Shown: positions 9,320-18,204 of the stretch, piece after piece
How positions within the stretch are numbered: the stretch's first letter is position 1
Layout: each line of letters opens with the position of its first letter
From: Vibrio sp. LaRot3
Lineage (GTDB): Bacteria; Pseudomonadota; Gammaproteobacteria; Enterobacterales; Vibrionaceae
Direction: 5' to 3'
Length of the DNA: 64,000 nt
Assembly (NCBI RefSeq): GCF_027587025.1
Contig: NZ_JAPPTI010000001.1
Location: 806,001-870,000, forward strand
The notes under the pieces: generated by a model
Told to the model about the DNA's origin: nothing
The model's database searches: none
The model's input: the letters and a program-made list of their open reading frames with translations, nothing else
Program-made: the position numbers and the translations under genes

Positions 9320-9333
9320 AACTTCAATGCGCT

Positions 9334-9819
9334 TTAGTCGCGGAAGTTCTCGTATTGGAAAGGTTGACCAAGCTCAGCTTCGCGAATCAGAGCGATAGCG
9401 GCTTGTAGGTCATCACGCTTTTTACCTGTTACGCGAACCTTCTCACCTTGGATAGAAGCTTGAACTTTCATCTTGGCATCTTTGAGTGTTTTTACCACTT
9501 TCTTCGCCATTGGAGTATCAATACCTTGCTTGAAGATAATGACTTGGTGCCAGTTTTTACCTGTCGCTTCAGGGTCTTTCGCTTCCATTGAGCCGGCGTC
9601 GACACCACGTTTCGCTAGGTGAGAGCGTAAAATGTCACGCATCTGCTTTAGCTGAAAATCGCCTTCAGCGCTTAGCTTTACAGATTCATCTTTTTGCATC
9701 TCGAACTCTGCGTCTACGTTTCTAAAATCAAAACGCGTGGACAGCTCACGCGATGCGTTATCCACTGCGTTACGTAGTTCTACTGCATCGATTTCTGAAA
9801 CAATATCAAAAGATGGCAT
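9334..9819 (-). CDS. yajQ: YajQ family nucleotide-binding protein
   Basis: A 161-residue protein of the YajQ (UPF0234) family. The N-terminus [19 protein letters not shown] and C-terminus [10 protein letters not shown] are diagnostic. The family has two ferredoxin-like domains and has been reported to bind cyclic di-GMP and tRNA/nucleotides; a catalytic role is not known. The full length equals the family's usual 160-163. The gene lies 16 bp downstream of the DAHP synthase gene on the same strand and may be cotranscribed with it. Confidence 0.92.
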   Translation of the reverse strand: MPSFDIVSEIDAVELRNAVDNASRELSTRFDFRNVDAEFEMQKDESVKLSAEGDFQLKQMRDILRSHLAKRGVDAGSMEAKDPEATGKNWHQVIIFKQGIDTPMAKKVVKTLKDAKMKVQASIQGEKVRVTGKKRDDLQAAIALIREAELGQPFQYENFRD

Positions 9820-9835
9820 GGAGTTATCCTCAAAG

Positions 9836-10888
9836 TTATGGGCGAGCTTTCACTGCGTTCGCCAATAGTTCCAACATGTTTGCTGTGTCTTCCCAACTTA
9901 AACATGGATCCGTAATCGACTGACCATAGGTTAGGTTAGTGATGTCGTCCATTGGTTGGTTGCCTTCCACAATAAAACTTTCTGCCATGATGCCGGCAAT
10001 GTAGCGGCTACCAGACTTGATTTGTTCGCAGATATCTTTTGCGACATCAATTTGTTTTCTGTGCTGTTTCTGGCAATTTGCGTGGCTAAAATCTACCACA
10101 AGTCGCTGAGGTAAATCGACCTCAGCAAGCTGTTTACATGCAGCTTCAACGGATTGAGCATCAAAGTTTGGACCGTTCTCACCACCACGTAAGATAACAT
10201 GACCAAACGGGTTACCACTGGTGCGGTAAACAGTCATGCGGCCATTTTTATCAGGTGAGTAGAAGTAATGAGAGGCTTTTGATGCACGAATAGCATCAAT
10301 GGCAATCTTAATATTGCCGTTGGTACCGTTTTTGAAACCAACAGGGCAAGACAGTGCAGACGCCATCTCACGGTGAATTTGAGATTCCGTGGTGCGCGCG
10401 CCAATTGCGCCCCAAGTAATGAGGTCAGCAATGTACTGGCCGGTGATCATATCAAGAAACTCGGTCGCGGTTGCTAAGCCAAGCTTATTGATATCAAGTA
10501 GGAGTTTACGCGCTTTGTGTAGACCCGCTTCTAGAGCGTAAGAACCATCAAGGTTCGGGTCAGTAATGAGGCCTTTCCAACCAACGACAGTACGTGGTTT
10601 TTCAAAGTAGGTGCGCATTACGATGAACAACTGATCTTTGTATTGGTCTTGAATCGCGGCTAAACGCTCGGCGTATTCTAGAGCGGCATCAGTGTCATGT
10701 ACTGAACACGGACCGACGATAACCAATAAGCGGTCGTCTTGTCCGTTAAGAATTTTTTCGATTTGGCGGCGAGAATTAGCTATGCGATCTGCTACGTCGT
10801 CCGTAATTGGGTGAGCGCTTCCAAGCTCTGCCGGTGTCGGCATTGGTCCCAGAGGTTGGGTTCTTAGTTCGTCGGTTTTAAGTGGCAT
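9836..10888 (-). CDS. aroH: DAHP synthase, AroH-like (class I)
   Basis: A 350-residue 3-deoxy-7-phosphoheptulonate synthase, first step of the shikimate pathway (PEP + erythrose 4-phosphate). Metal and substrate motifs are clear: [52 protein letters not shown], and DPCLSWEDT. Across most of the protein the wording is closest to the E. coli Trp-sensitive isozyme AroH ([40 protein letters not shown]), not AroG or AroF. I saw no obvious TrpR box upstream; an imperfect matS site lies there instead. Which amino acid inhibits it is inferred from similarity and should be treated as likely, not proven. Confidence 0.9.
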   Translation of the reverse strand: MPLKTDELRTQPLGPMPTPAELGSAHPITDDVADRIANSRRQIEKILNGQDDRLLVIVGPCSVHDTDAALEYAERLAAIQDQYKDQLFIVMRTYFEKPRTVVGWKGLITDPNLDGSYALEAGLHKARKLLLDINKLGLATATEFLDMITGQYIADLITWGAIGARTTESQIHREMASALSCPVGFKNGTNGNIKIAIDAIRASKASHYFYSPDKNGRMTVYRTSGNPFGHVILRGGENGPNFDAQSVEAACKQLAEVDLPQRLVVDFSHANCQKQHRKQIDVAKDICEQIKSGSRYIAGIMAESFIVEGNQPMDDITNLTYGQSITDPCLSWEDTANMLELLANAVKARP

Positions 10889-10988
10889 ACCACAGCCTGT
10901 TCTTTTATTGCGAAGCGGTAAAGATAACGGAAACCCACCGAGGAATAAACCACTTATCGTTTTTAACTTAAACTAAGTGAATGAATAG

Positions 10989-11001
10989 GTGACATTGTAA
11001 C
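10989..11001. other. matS-like site, one mismatch
   Basis: GTGACATTGTAAC differs from the matS consensus GTGACRNYGTCAC at one fixed base. It lies about 100 bp upstream of the AroH-type gene. Weaker than the four perfect sites in this window. Confidence 0.45.
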
Positions 11002-11092
11002 CTTGAATGACTGTTGGATTCTCATAAATGTTAAATTTATGTTGACTTTGTGAGCAATTGATATTCAATTGATAGTGTGTGAAACAGGTCGG

Positions 11093-11575
11093 ATGAGTTG
11101 CATGTCGCCATTAACAAAAGCAAATTTCTACTTAAATTGTTTCGGTTTTTTTAAAGTGCCGATGATTTGGTTATCAAGGCCGAAAATACTCACGTTGGAC
11201 GAGCAGCAAGTGGTGGTGAAGATTCCACTAAAACGCAGAACGAAAAATCATCTCAATAGTATGTACTTTGGCGTGCTAGCTATTGGTGCGGATGTGGCTG
11301 GCGGTTTTATGGCAATGAGCAAAGCTCAAGCGAGGGGGGAGACAATCTCGCTTGCATTTAAAGCCGTGACTGGTCAGTTTCTTAAGCGGCCAGAAGCCGA
11401 TGTGATTTTTACCTGTTGCGACGGGGAGTTAATCGATCAAATGTTAGATGAGGCTATCGCTTCGGGTGAGCGAATCAATCAGGCGGTCAAAATAATCGCC
11501 ACCTGCCCATCTATTAGTGGAGATGAGCCGATGGCGGTATTTGACTTAACGCTCTCGATTAAGCGAGTGGGTTAA
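11093..11575 (+). CDS. DUF4442 / hotdog-fold thioesterase-like protein
   Basis: A 160-residue protein with the hotdog thioesterase look of DUF4442 (PaaI-related): a hydrophobic N-terminal helix, RTKNHLNSMYFGVLAIGADVAGGFMAM (the hotdog helix with conserved H-N-S), then strands ISLAFKAVTGQFLKRPEADVIF. Members are presumed acyl-CoA thioesterases, and the substrate here is unknown. Start choice: ATG at 11093 (an ATG at 11102 gives 157 residues; a TTG at 11069 is less likely). Its last 17 bases overlap the 3' end of the convergent unknown gene. Confidence 0.75.
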   Translation: MSCMSPLTKANFYLNCFGFFKVPMIWLSRPKILTLDEQQVVVKIPLKRRTKNHLNSMYFGVLAIGADVAGGFMAMSKAQARGETISLAFKAVTGQFLKRPEADVIFTCCDGELIDQMLDEAIASGERINQAVKIIATCPSISGDEPMAVFDLTLSIKRVG

Positions 11576-12932
11576 CGTCAGAGTTAATTTCGATTTGTTC
11601 AATCGCCACCACTTTGCTGCGGTTTAGTACTATCTTCCAGCGATAATAAACCGGCTTTCCATCAAAGTTATCTTCTTTGGCGATGAGGTTAATAAGATGG
11701 CGCTTTTCAACCGACTCTTTGCTCACCTGACCATTGTTGAGTAAATAGACCTTGTTGGCCCCTTTATCCATCAGACGTGTCAGTGGTCTCATGCTTATAA
11801 GGAGAGATTCTCGCGTCTCTTCATAACCACTCATAAACTTCGATGTAGACATTTCCGTTTCTGACCGATAGTGAAGAATTTGTTCTTCACGTTGAACCAC
11901 GCGCTTTTTGCGGATTAGCTTAATCATATCCGGTAGCGCAACACGGGTGGTGTAGTCTAGCCATTCATGTTTTTGGCCGACCGTTTTGTTGGTGGTTGGG
12001 TCGATATAACGCTTACGCCACTTAGGTTTTCCTTTACGAAACCAGCGCCACAATACGTCACGAAGGTCATCTTTGAATATTTCGCGCAACGCGTAGACAA
12101 AAGACATCGCAATGATGAAAGAGGCTGTGATTTCCCCCCAATAATCGCGAGCTAATATCGCCGTTGTGGTTACAAACACCATGACAAAACCTGTCGCGAT
12201 GCCTTTCACCGCGCGTTTCATGTTTTTGCCTAGCGAGGTGGTGCGCTCTTTCAATACGATTGGGTGCTCAATGAGGCGACGCAGTAACCGCATTTTATTA
12301 CTCATCCGCGTGACGTCGTCACGTACACCTTGCGAGTTATAGTTGTTGAGTTTGCGGTGCGCTTTTTCTTTTTCAACGATGGTAATCAGGCGCTCTTTCA
12401 GCGTTTTGTATTCGCCATCACGTGGCATATGCGCCACCAGAGATAAAAACCTTTGTTCTGTGTACCAAGATAGGTAGTTATCAATATTGGCGTAGTAGCG
12501 CTTTAAGCTCTCTTCGTAAGGAATACTGCGGCGTAATTTTTTAAGAATATCGATCGCCAGTTCAATCACTGCATCAACTTCTTCTGTAGTGACTTCATCT
12601 TTATTGTGTTTGTTTAGTTCGCTAACCGCTTTATCAAGCGCGATAACGTATTGATAGGCGAACAAACTCAAACTGACTCGGTATTGAGTTGATGAAAGGC
12701 GACCTCGTTTAGCTAGACGACTATGTACGAGCGGCAGCAGGGTTTTATCACTGAAGTAGGCACGTTTTTGAACAATCGAGCTGTAGTAAAAATCACTTTC
12801 TTTTAATACGTCTGGAGTTAAGCCAAGCTCACCAGGAACGAAAAAGTAGAGGTCTAAATTGGACTTCTTTGTTGAAGCCATCGCATGGGCAATCTTAAGG
12901 GTGATGCCGTCTTGTTTATCAACGGTAATCAA
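11559..12932 (-). CDS. Conserved hypothetical membrane protein
   Basis: A 457-residue protein I cannot assign to a named family. Residues 1-220 are soluble and helical, rich in Lys/Arg (GDGEYKTLKERLITIVEKEK). Two adjacent hydrophobic helices (about 245-262, GFVMVFVTTTAIL, and 268-285, ITASFIIAMSFVYAL) form a hairpin in the membrane. A very basic stretch follows (WRWFRKGKPKWRKRY), then a C-terminal half with predicted beta/alpha character ending VEQIEINSDVNP. No signal peptide. The shape suggests an inner-membrane protein with both ends in the cytoplasm. The 3' end overlaps the convergent DUF4442 gene by 17 bp. A perfect matS site lies inside the gene. Confidence 0.75.
   Translation of the reverse strand: MITVDKQDGITLKIAHAMASTKKSNLDLYFFVPGELGLTPDVLKESDFYYSSIVQKRAYFSDKTLLPLVHSRLAKRGRLSSTQYRVSLSLFAYQYVIALDKAVSELNKHNKDEVTTEEVDAVIELAIDILKKLRRSIPYEESLKRYYANIDNYLSWYTEQRFLSLVAHMPRDGEYKTLKERLITIVEKEKAHRKLNNYNSQGVRDDVTRMSNKMRLLRRLIEHPIVLKERTTSLGKNMKRAVKGIATGFVMVFVTTTAILARDYWGEITASFIIAMSFVYALREIFKDDLRDVLWRWFRKGKPKWRKRYIDPTTNKTVGQKHEWLDYTTRVALPDMIKLIRKKRVVQREEQILHYRSETEMSTSKFMSGYEETRESLLISMRPLTRLMDKGANKVYLLNNGQVSKESVEKRHLINLIAKEDNFDGKPVYYRWKIVLNRSKVVAIEQIEINSDVNPLA
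12310..12322. other. matS site (perfect)
   Basis: GTGACGTCGTCAC matches the MatP target GTGACRNYGTCAC at every defined base. It lies inside the coding region of the conserved membrane protein. Confidence 0.85.
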
Positions 12933-13028
12933 AGATAGCTCCTAGAAAAATTGTTCAAATTACCGCGAGCAAGCATACCAGAGTTTCGTTATAATCGCCC
13001 TCATTATGTGTTACAGAGAAAAAATACA

Positions 13029-13862
13029 ATGATTAACGTTGGGCAAGTAAACCACCTAGAAGTAGTAAAGAAAACCGAATTTGGCTTGTTCTTGGACGCC
13101 GGAGAATTTGGCTCTAGTCTGCTACCAAATCGCTTCGTACCAGAAGGTACAGAAGTCGGTCAGTTTATTGATGCATTTTTGTATTTTGATTCTGATAACC
13201 AATTAGCCGCAACCACTGAAACGCCAATCGCACAAGTCGGCGAGTGGGGGCTGATGAAGATTGAAGGTATTAATGCGACGGGTGCATTTGTTAACTGGGG
13301 CATTAAAAGCAAAGATCTGCTGATTCCGTTTAGCGAGCAGCGTGGCCGTTTAGCAGAAGGTCAGACGATTTTAGTTTACGTATACACTGATAAAGCATCA
13401 GGCCGTATTGTCGGCACGACTAAGTTCAACAAGCACCTTGATAACACGCCAGCCAATTACACACGTAACCAGCAAGTGGATTTACTGATTGCTGAGCGTA
13501 GTGAGCTTGGTTACAAGGCGATTATCAATGGTGAACACTGGGGCATGATTTTTAGCTCTGATGTTTTTGGTAAGCTATTCATCGGTAAAAAGGTCAAAGG
13601 TTACATCAAAGCGATTCGTGAAGATGGCAAGATCGACCTTTCACTGCAAAAGGTTGGTGTGGCGAAGATGGATGATCTTAGCACTAAGATTATCGAGCTA
13701 CTTGAAAAGAAAGATGGCTTTTTGCCACTGAATGATAAATCTTCACCAGATGCGATTTTTGCAGCGTTCAGAACCAGTAAAGGGACGTTCAAAAAAACCA
13801 TCGGTGGCTTATACAAAGCAGGCAAAATCACTATCGAAAAAGAGGGTATTCGCCTCGTTTAA
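13029..13862 (+). CDS. CvfB-type S1 RNA-binding protein
   Basis: A 277-residue protein of the CvfB/YitL family. It has three S1-like OB-fold repeats (first VGQVNHLEVVKKTEFGLFLD, second EWGLMKIEGINATGAFVNWG, third LGYKAIINGEHWGMIF with FIGKKVKGYIKAIREDGKIDLSLQ) and a C-terminal winged-helix ending GLYKAGKITIEKEGIRLV. S. aureus CvfB binds RNA and affects virulence gene expression; the role in Vibrio is unknown. I start at the ATG at 13029 since the first S1 domain begins directly there; the frame is open upstream to 12951 without family similarity. It is divergent from the conserved membrane protein gene. Confidence 0.85.
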   Translation: MINVGQVNHLEVVKKTEFGLFLDAGEFGSSLLPNRFVPEGTEVGQFIDAFLYFDSDNQLAATTETPIAQVGEWGLMKIEGINATGAFVNWGIKSKDLLIPFSEQRGRLAEGQTILVYVYTDKASGRIVGTTKFNKHLDNTPANYTRNQQVDLLIAERSELGYKAIINGEHWGMIFSSDVFGKLFIGKKVKGYIKAIREDGKIDLSLQKVGVAKMDDLSTKIIELLEKKDGFLPLNDKSSPDAIFAAFRTSKGTFKKTIGGLYKAGKITIEKEGIRLV

Positions 13863-13873
13863 ATAGCCTGATA

Positions 13874-13908
13874 AAAAAAGGCCCAGATCTTATCCCGATC
13901 CGGGCCTT
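13874..13908 (-). terminator. Terminator of rsmF
   Basis: Stem AAGGCCC-A-GATC / GATC-C-GGGCCTT with one mismatch; the T run lies on the minus-strand side, so it serves the minus-strand rsmF transcript arriving from 14033, and lies just after the convergent CvfB gene. Confidence 0.8.
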
Positions 13909-14032
13909 AGGGGAAGGGCTCTACTGAGCCTGCGCTAACTGTTTGATATTACTGCTTAACTCATAAATTAAGTGTAGTACAAAATTTGGTTAGCGCGAGA
14001 AATTGTTGGAATTTGGAACTAACTTCTTAGCT

Positions 14033-15457
14033 TTAGAACAGATTTTTATCTCTAACTAGCTCTCTTGGCAGGCCATTTTTAACTCGGTTGCCTACCCACT
14101 TTCCTAGTCCAATCACATCGTTACCAAACTTCACGATCACTTCGCCTTTACCCGATTGGCCTTCTGGTCGAACATCTCTGCCCATATACCATTCTCGCGC
14201 ATCTTCGATAGACAGTTCGACACTTTGTGTTTCTTCACCTGTCGCCAGCGTGGTCGCAACTTGGTGCTGCCAACGGTAGCCTTTTTTGTGCGTTTCTGCG
14301 ATTTTGATGCCCATACGAGAGAACTTAAATTCGCTCAGCATAGGTTCAAGTGCGTGTGGGAAAAGCCAAACGTCGTTATCACGCAGCCAGATGTCACTAT
14401 TGCCTGGTAGGTCGATGCTGAGCGTTTGTTTTAATGAATCGGCAATCTGTTGCGCGACTTTGTTACTTGCTTTGGCAAATGGGAACTTACCAAGGCGCTT
14501 TTTAACCGGTGGCGGTGTTACTGAGCCAGTTTTACGCAGCCTCGCGACAAAGAAACCTTCACAGTCGTACATTTGTGGGAAAATATGCAAAAAGCCGTCT
14601 TCTGTGATAGCAGTTTTTGCTTCAGGGAATAGGGGCGTCAAATCGTCAAACTCGACCAAATCGCCAAAGGTTTGCTTGAGGTGATGGCAAACTTGTTGGT
14701 TTTCTTCAATGCTTAACGTACAGGTAGAGTAAACCATGACGCCGCCCGGTTTTAGTGCGTGGAAGGCACTTTCGATAAGGTCTTTTTGCGTATCCGAGAT
14801 TGCGATAACGGAGTCTTTGCTCCAGTTTTTCATCGCATCCGCGTCTTTACGGACAGTACCTTCACCTGAGCAAGGCGCATCAATTAATACGGCATCAAAC
14901 TGTTCAGGCAACCAACCACCGAAAACACGACCATCATAATTGCTAAGTGCGGCATTACGTACACCACAACGTTCAATGTTCGCGTGCAGTACTTTAACTC
15001 GGCTGGCAGAAAATTCGTTCGCCACCAAAACGCCTTGGTTATTCATACAGGCCGCGATTTGCGTGGTCTTAGAGCCAGGCGCTGCGGCCATGTCGAGCAC
15101 TGATTGGTATTCAGTCGGGTCGATATCGAACAATGCCGATACGGGCATCATAGAACTGGCTTCTTGAATATAAAACAAGCCGGCCATGTGCTCAGCAGTG
15201 TTACCTAGTGGGACTTCAGATTCGTCTGCTTCAATCCAGAAACCTTGCTCACACCAAGGAACAGGCGATAGCTGCCAACCTTTACTTTCTGCACGAGCGA
15301 CAAACTCGTCAACGGAGATTTTCAATGTGTTGACTCGAACGCTTTTGCGCAATGGGCGTTGGCAAGCGGAAATAAAGTCATCCATAGAGAGTGATTCGGG
15401 CATGATAGCCTTCATCTCGTTGAGAAATTCTTCAGGTAGATAGACGTTCTGGTGCAA
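14033..15457 (-). CDS. rsmF: 16S rRNA m5C1407 methyltransferase RsmF
   Basis: A 474-residue methyltransferase that modifies C1407 of 16S rRNA. The catalytic core has the SAM motif MAAAPGSKTTQIAACMNNQG, the motif IV cysteine in IDAPCSGEGTVRKD, and the motif VI cysteine in VYSTCTLSIEENQ. The C-terminal part is the RsmF-specific extension with GIKIAETHKKGYRWQH and ends NGLPRELVRDKNLF. The start is a TTG: the residues HQNVYLPEEFLNEM right after it match the E. coli N-terminus (QHTVYFPDAFLTQM), and the first ATG is 14 codons later. The neighbours letB and letA are as in E. coli. Confidence 0.94.
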   Translation of the reverse strand: MHQNVYLPEEFLNEMKAIMPESLSMDDFISACQRPLRKSVRVNTLKISVDEFVARAESKGWQLSPVPWCEQGFWIEADESEVPLGNTAEHMAGLFYIQEASSMMPVSALFDIDPTEYQSVLDMAAAPGSKTTQIAACMNNQGVLVANEFSASRVKVLHANIERCGVRNAALSNYDGRVFGGWLPEQFDAVLIDAPCSGEGTVRKDADAMKNWSKDSVIAISDTQKDLIESAFHALKPGGVMVYSTCTLSIEENQQVCHHLKQTFGDLVEFDDLTPLFPEAKTAITEDGFLHIFPQMYDCEGFFVARLRKTGSVTPPPVKKRLGKFPFAKASNKVAQQIADSLKQTLSIDLPGNSDIWLRDNDVWLFPHALEPMLSEFKFSRMGIKIAETHKKGYRWQHQVATTLATGEETQSVELSIEDAREWYMGRDVRPEGQSGKGEVIVKFGNDVIGLGKWVGNRVKNGLPRELVRDKNLF

Positions 15458-15540
15458 GGTAATATCTCGATCAAATAAAACTGGCGGCTATTGTATAGTG
15501 CTTAACTGAAAATTGCAGTTCACTCTTTGTCCGGAAAAGA

Positions 15541-15566
15541 AAAAACGCAGCGATTGCTGCGTTTTT
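15541..15566 (-). terminator. Terminator of the letAB operon
   Basis: Perfect stem AAAAACGCAGC / GCTGCGTTTTT with a 4-base loop, 4 bases past the letB stop on the minus strand, with a T run following. Confidence 0.92.
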
Positions 15567-15570
15567 AGGG

Positions 15571-18204
15571 TTAAGGCTTTGGAATGGCGGTTCGCCATGA
15601 TTTCCAGCTTTCTTCAGGCTCAGGGTAGAGGAAGAAGCTTTGCTCTGACTTCGCCATCGGTTGCAGTTCTGATTGTTCTGGAGTGGCAAAAGTAATACCG
15701 CCGCGCACCAAGCTGTCAATAGTGCCTGCTTTGATGTTTGCGCCTGATAATCCAATCGAAACATCTACGCCAGATGTATTCCAGAATACGGTGTTTTGTC
15801 TAATTAAGTAGGCGTACTTGGGCTCGATAGAAATCGATGTAATGATGCGATCGGCAAATTCTCCTAGTTCAACATTAGTCACCACGCCCACTTCCATATC
15901 TCTGAACAGGATAGGGGTGCCAATACTAACCGATCCACGAGTTTCACTTTGCAGCGTAAACTTAACCCCTTCAGAGCTACTTGGTTGATCATGCAACGTG
16001 AAGGTATTGGTTTTTTCACCGTGTCCGACTTCCACAGCAATGGATTGGCTAAGTAGGTTCTCCAAATTCTTCACTCCACTTAAGCCGACTTCAGGCTGTG
16101 GCAACCAGAAGTACGCCCCTGAACGTGCGATTCTATCCGCGTATTCAGGCAGAATGCGGGCTGACAGGTCTACATTGCCATTGATAAAGTTAGGTTTAAT
16201 GTTGGTCACTTCACCTACTTTAACGCCGCTGAAATTAATTGGTGTGCCGACTCCAACATTACTATCGCCACTGGCTACGAGACTAATCGCATGTCCAGAT
16301 TTACGTGCATTTTTGAAGTCTTTATACAGTAACCAACGTTCACCTTGCTTGTTTTCAACTCCAGATAGAGTATCAAACGCGATCCCGCCTTGTACTAAGG
16401 TTTTCAATGGTGATGCTTTCACGCTGACGCCAGCTAAGCTCGCATCAATCTCAACGCCAGAGCGATTCCAGAAAACAGTTTGTGGGGTAATCAGGTGCTT
16501 GTATTGATTCTCAATACTCACGGCGACCAGCACTTTGCCATCAACCAGTTTGAAATCAGCCACGCTACCAACTTGCAAGTTACGGTAAAGCAGGGGGCTG
16601 CCTTTCGAAACTGGCGGCAGCTCATCTGCCAGCAGAGTCAGTTTATATGAGCCAGACAAGTTGTATTTCGCCAGTTCGGCTAAAGATTGGCTTTGGTAAA
16701 GCTTGTAGTGCTTACTCGGCTTAGCTGAACCTTCGCTGACGAAACTAATAGAGCCAGTCAACAGCTGCTTGGCAGGTGGCACCGTGATGTTTAGGCCCGA
16801 TTCCGTCAGTTCCGCTTTTGCACTGCCAGTCACGAAGAAGCGGTTTTGCGATTTGATCAGGTGGGCATAGTGCTTATCAATCAAAGTATCAAAACGGACT
16901 TGGTCATTGACTAAATTAACTTGAGTGATGCTGCCGACTTTAATGCCGCGGTAAAGAATCTTTGCGCCTGAATCAAGGCCGAACGAGTTGTCCGATACGA
17001 GCTGAACCGGAATCGACTTCGCTTGCTGTTTTTTAAATACGTTTTTTCGAATTGCGGTAAAAGTACGGACTTTGTCGCCGTCACCCGGAACGAGCGTTAG
17101 GAAATTACCTTTTACTAAGTTAGTTAAGTTTTCTACGCCTGACAGAGAGACTTGTGCTTCTTCTAAAATTAAACGACTGCCGCTGGTGAGCATGTCGCTA
17201 AACGCGGGTTCAATGGCGGCAGAAGCGACAATTTGCTCTCGGGTTTCATCGAGCGCTAAGTCTGTAATTTGGCCGATTTCCAAACCACGATAAATGATCG
17301 GCGCGCCTGAAGGGCTGATCTTGTTGTCGTCTGGTAGAACAATCTTGATAGGGATGCCTCGACCGGCAGTTTTTAGATCTGGGTAGAGCTTGAACAATGT
17401 GTTATCCATCACTGGTTCGCCTTTGTCTGGCGAATCAACGGCAATAGAACCACCAATTAAAGATGTTAGGCTCTCAAGGCGAATATCCACGCCGGAAAAA
17501 CCAATATTTGCGCCAATGCCACTTACGTTCCAAAAGCGGCTTTCATCAGTAATGATAGAGCGGTATTCGTCTTGGATAGACGCTTGAATAATGACGTTCT
17601 TACTGTTCTTGTCTAACTGGTAGCTATAAACCTCACCAATAGGGATCTTGCGGTATAGAATCTGCGAGCCTATCGAAATGCCGCCTAAATCTTGCGCTTT
17701 AAGGCTAATGTTCAGTCCTTGCTTGGCAAGCAAATCGGACGGAGCACGCTCTAAAGCCACAAACTCTGTTTCGAGCTCTTTCCCTTCGTCACTAGGTTGG
17801 ATAGCAATGTAGTTACCTGATACCAAGGCATCTAAACCCGATATACCCGACAGTGATGCGGTAGGTTTGACCATCCAAAAACGCGTTTTGTCTGTGAGCA
17901 ATTGCGTTGCGTCTGGATAGATGTCCGCCTCGACGTAAATGCTGGATAAATCTTCGCCAAGGTTAATGGAGCGCACCATACCTACCTCTAAACCTTGGTA
18001 GCGAATGGCGGTGCGTCCGGCAACTAAGCCCTGCGCATCAGAAAAATGAATTTGAACTCTTTGGCCGGCATCGTGGATGGCCTTGTAGACCAGCCAACCT
18101 GCTAACAGCATAGTTAAGATAGGCAAAATCCAAAGCGGGGAAATGCCTTTATTACGCTTCACATCGGGAGCATACGAAGTTGGCGAAGACGTTTGGTTAC
18201 TCAT
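15571..18204 (-). CDS. letB: Intermembrane lipid-transport tunnel protein LetB (seven MCE domains)
   Basis: An 877-residue MCE protein, the same length as E. coli LetB (YebT). One N-terminal membrane helix (ISPLWILPILTMLLAGWLVY) anchors it in the inner membrane; the rest is periplasmic. Seven MCE repeats can be counted from the recurring LYRGLxVG-type motif: IRYQGLEVG, LYRKIPIG, IYRGLEIG, LYRGIKVG, LYRNLQVG, NFSGVKVG and LFRDMEVG. In E. coli the stacked rings form a hydrophobic tunnel carrying phospholipid between membranes. The number of repeats separates it from PqiB (three). It overlaps letA by 8 bp, so the pair is translationally coupled. Confidence 0.93.
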   Translation of the reverse strand: MSNQTSSPTSYAPDVKRNKGISPLWILPILTMLLAGWLVYKAIHDAGQRVQIHFSDAQGLVAGRTAIRYQGLEVGMVRSINLGEDLSSIYVEADIYPDATQLLTDKTRFWMVKPTASLSGISGLDALVSGNYIAIQPSDEGKELETEFVALERAPSDLLAKQGLNISLKAQDLGGISIGSQILYRKIPIGEVYSYQLDKNSKNVIIQASIQDEYRSIITDESRFWNVSGIGANIGFSGVDIRLESLTSLIGGSIAVDSPDKGEPVMDNTLFKLYPDLKTAGRGIPIKIVLPDDNKISPSGAPIIYRGLEIGQITDLALDETREQIVASAAIEPAFSDMLTSGSRLILEEAQVSLSGVENLTNLVKGNFLTLVPGDGDKVRTFTAIRKNVFKKQQAKSIPVQLVSDNSFGLDSGAKILYRGIKVGSITQVNLVNDQVRFDTLIDKHYAHLIKSQNRFFVTGSAKAELTESGLNITVPPAKQLLTGSISFVSEGSAKPSKHYKLYQSQSLAELAKYNLSGSYKLTLLADELPPVSKGSPLLYRNLQVGSVADFKLVDGKVLVAVSIENQYKHLITPQTVFWNRSGVEIDASLAGVSVKASPLKTLVQGGIAFDTLSGVENKQGERWLLYKDFKNARKSGHAISLVASGDSNVGVGTPINFSGVKVGEVTNIKPNFINGNVDLSARILPEYADRIARSGAYFWLPQPEVGLSGVKNLENLLSQSIAVEVGHGEKTNTFTLHDQPSSSEGVKFTLQSETRGSVSIGTPILFRDMEVGVVTNVELGEFADRIITSISIEPKYAYLIRQNTVFWNTSGVDVSIGLSGANIKAGTIDSLVRGGITFATPEQSELQPMAKSEQSFFLYPEPEESWKSWRTAIPKP

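Noticed and set aside
10889..11068. TrpR operator upstream of the AroH-type gene
   Set aside because: No sequence close to the GTACTAGTTAACTAGTAC palindrome is present; only a loose CACTTA...TAAGTG dyad near 10950-10980.
15998..16507. A 169-residue plus-strand open frame
   Set aside because: Lies wholly inside letB on the other strand; letB is continuous with seven intact MCE repeats. No ribosome site or family pattern.
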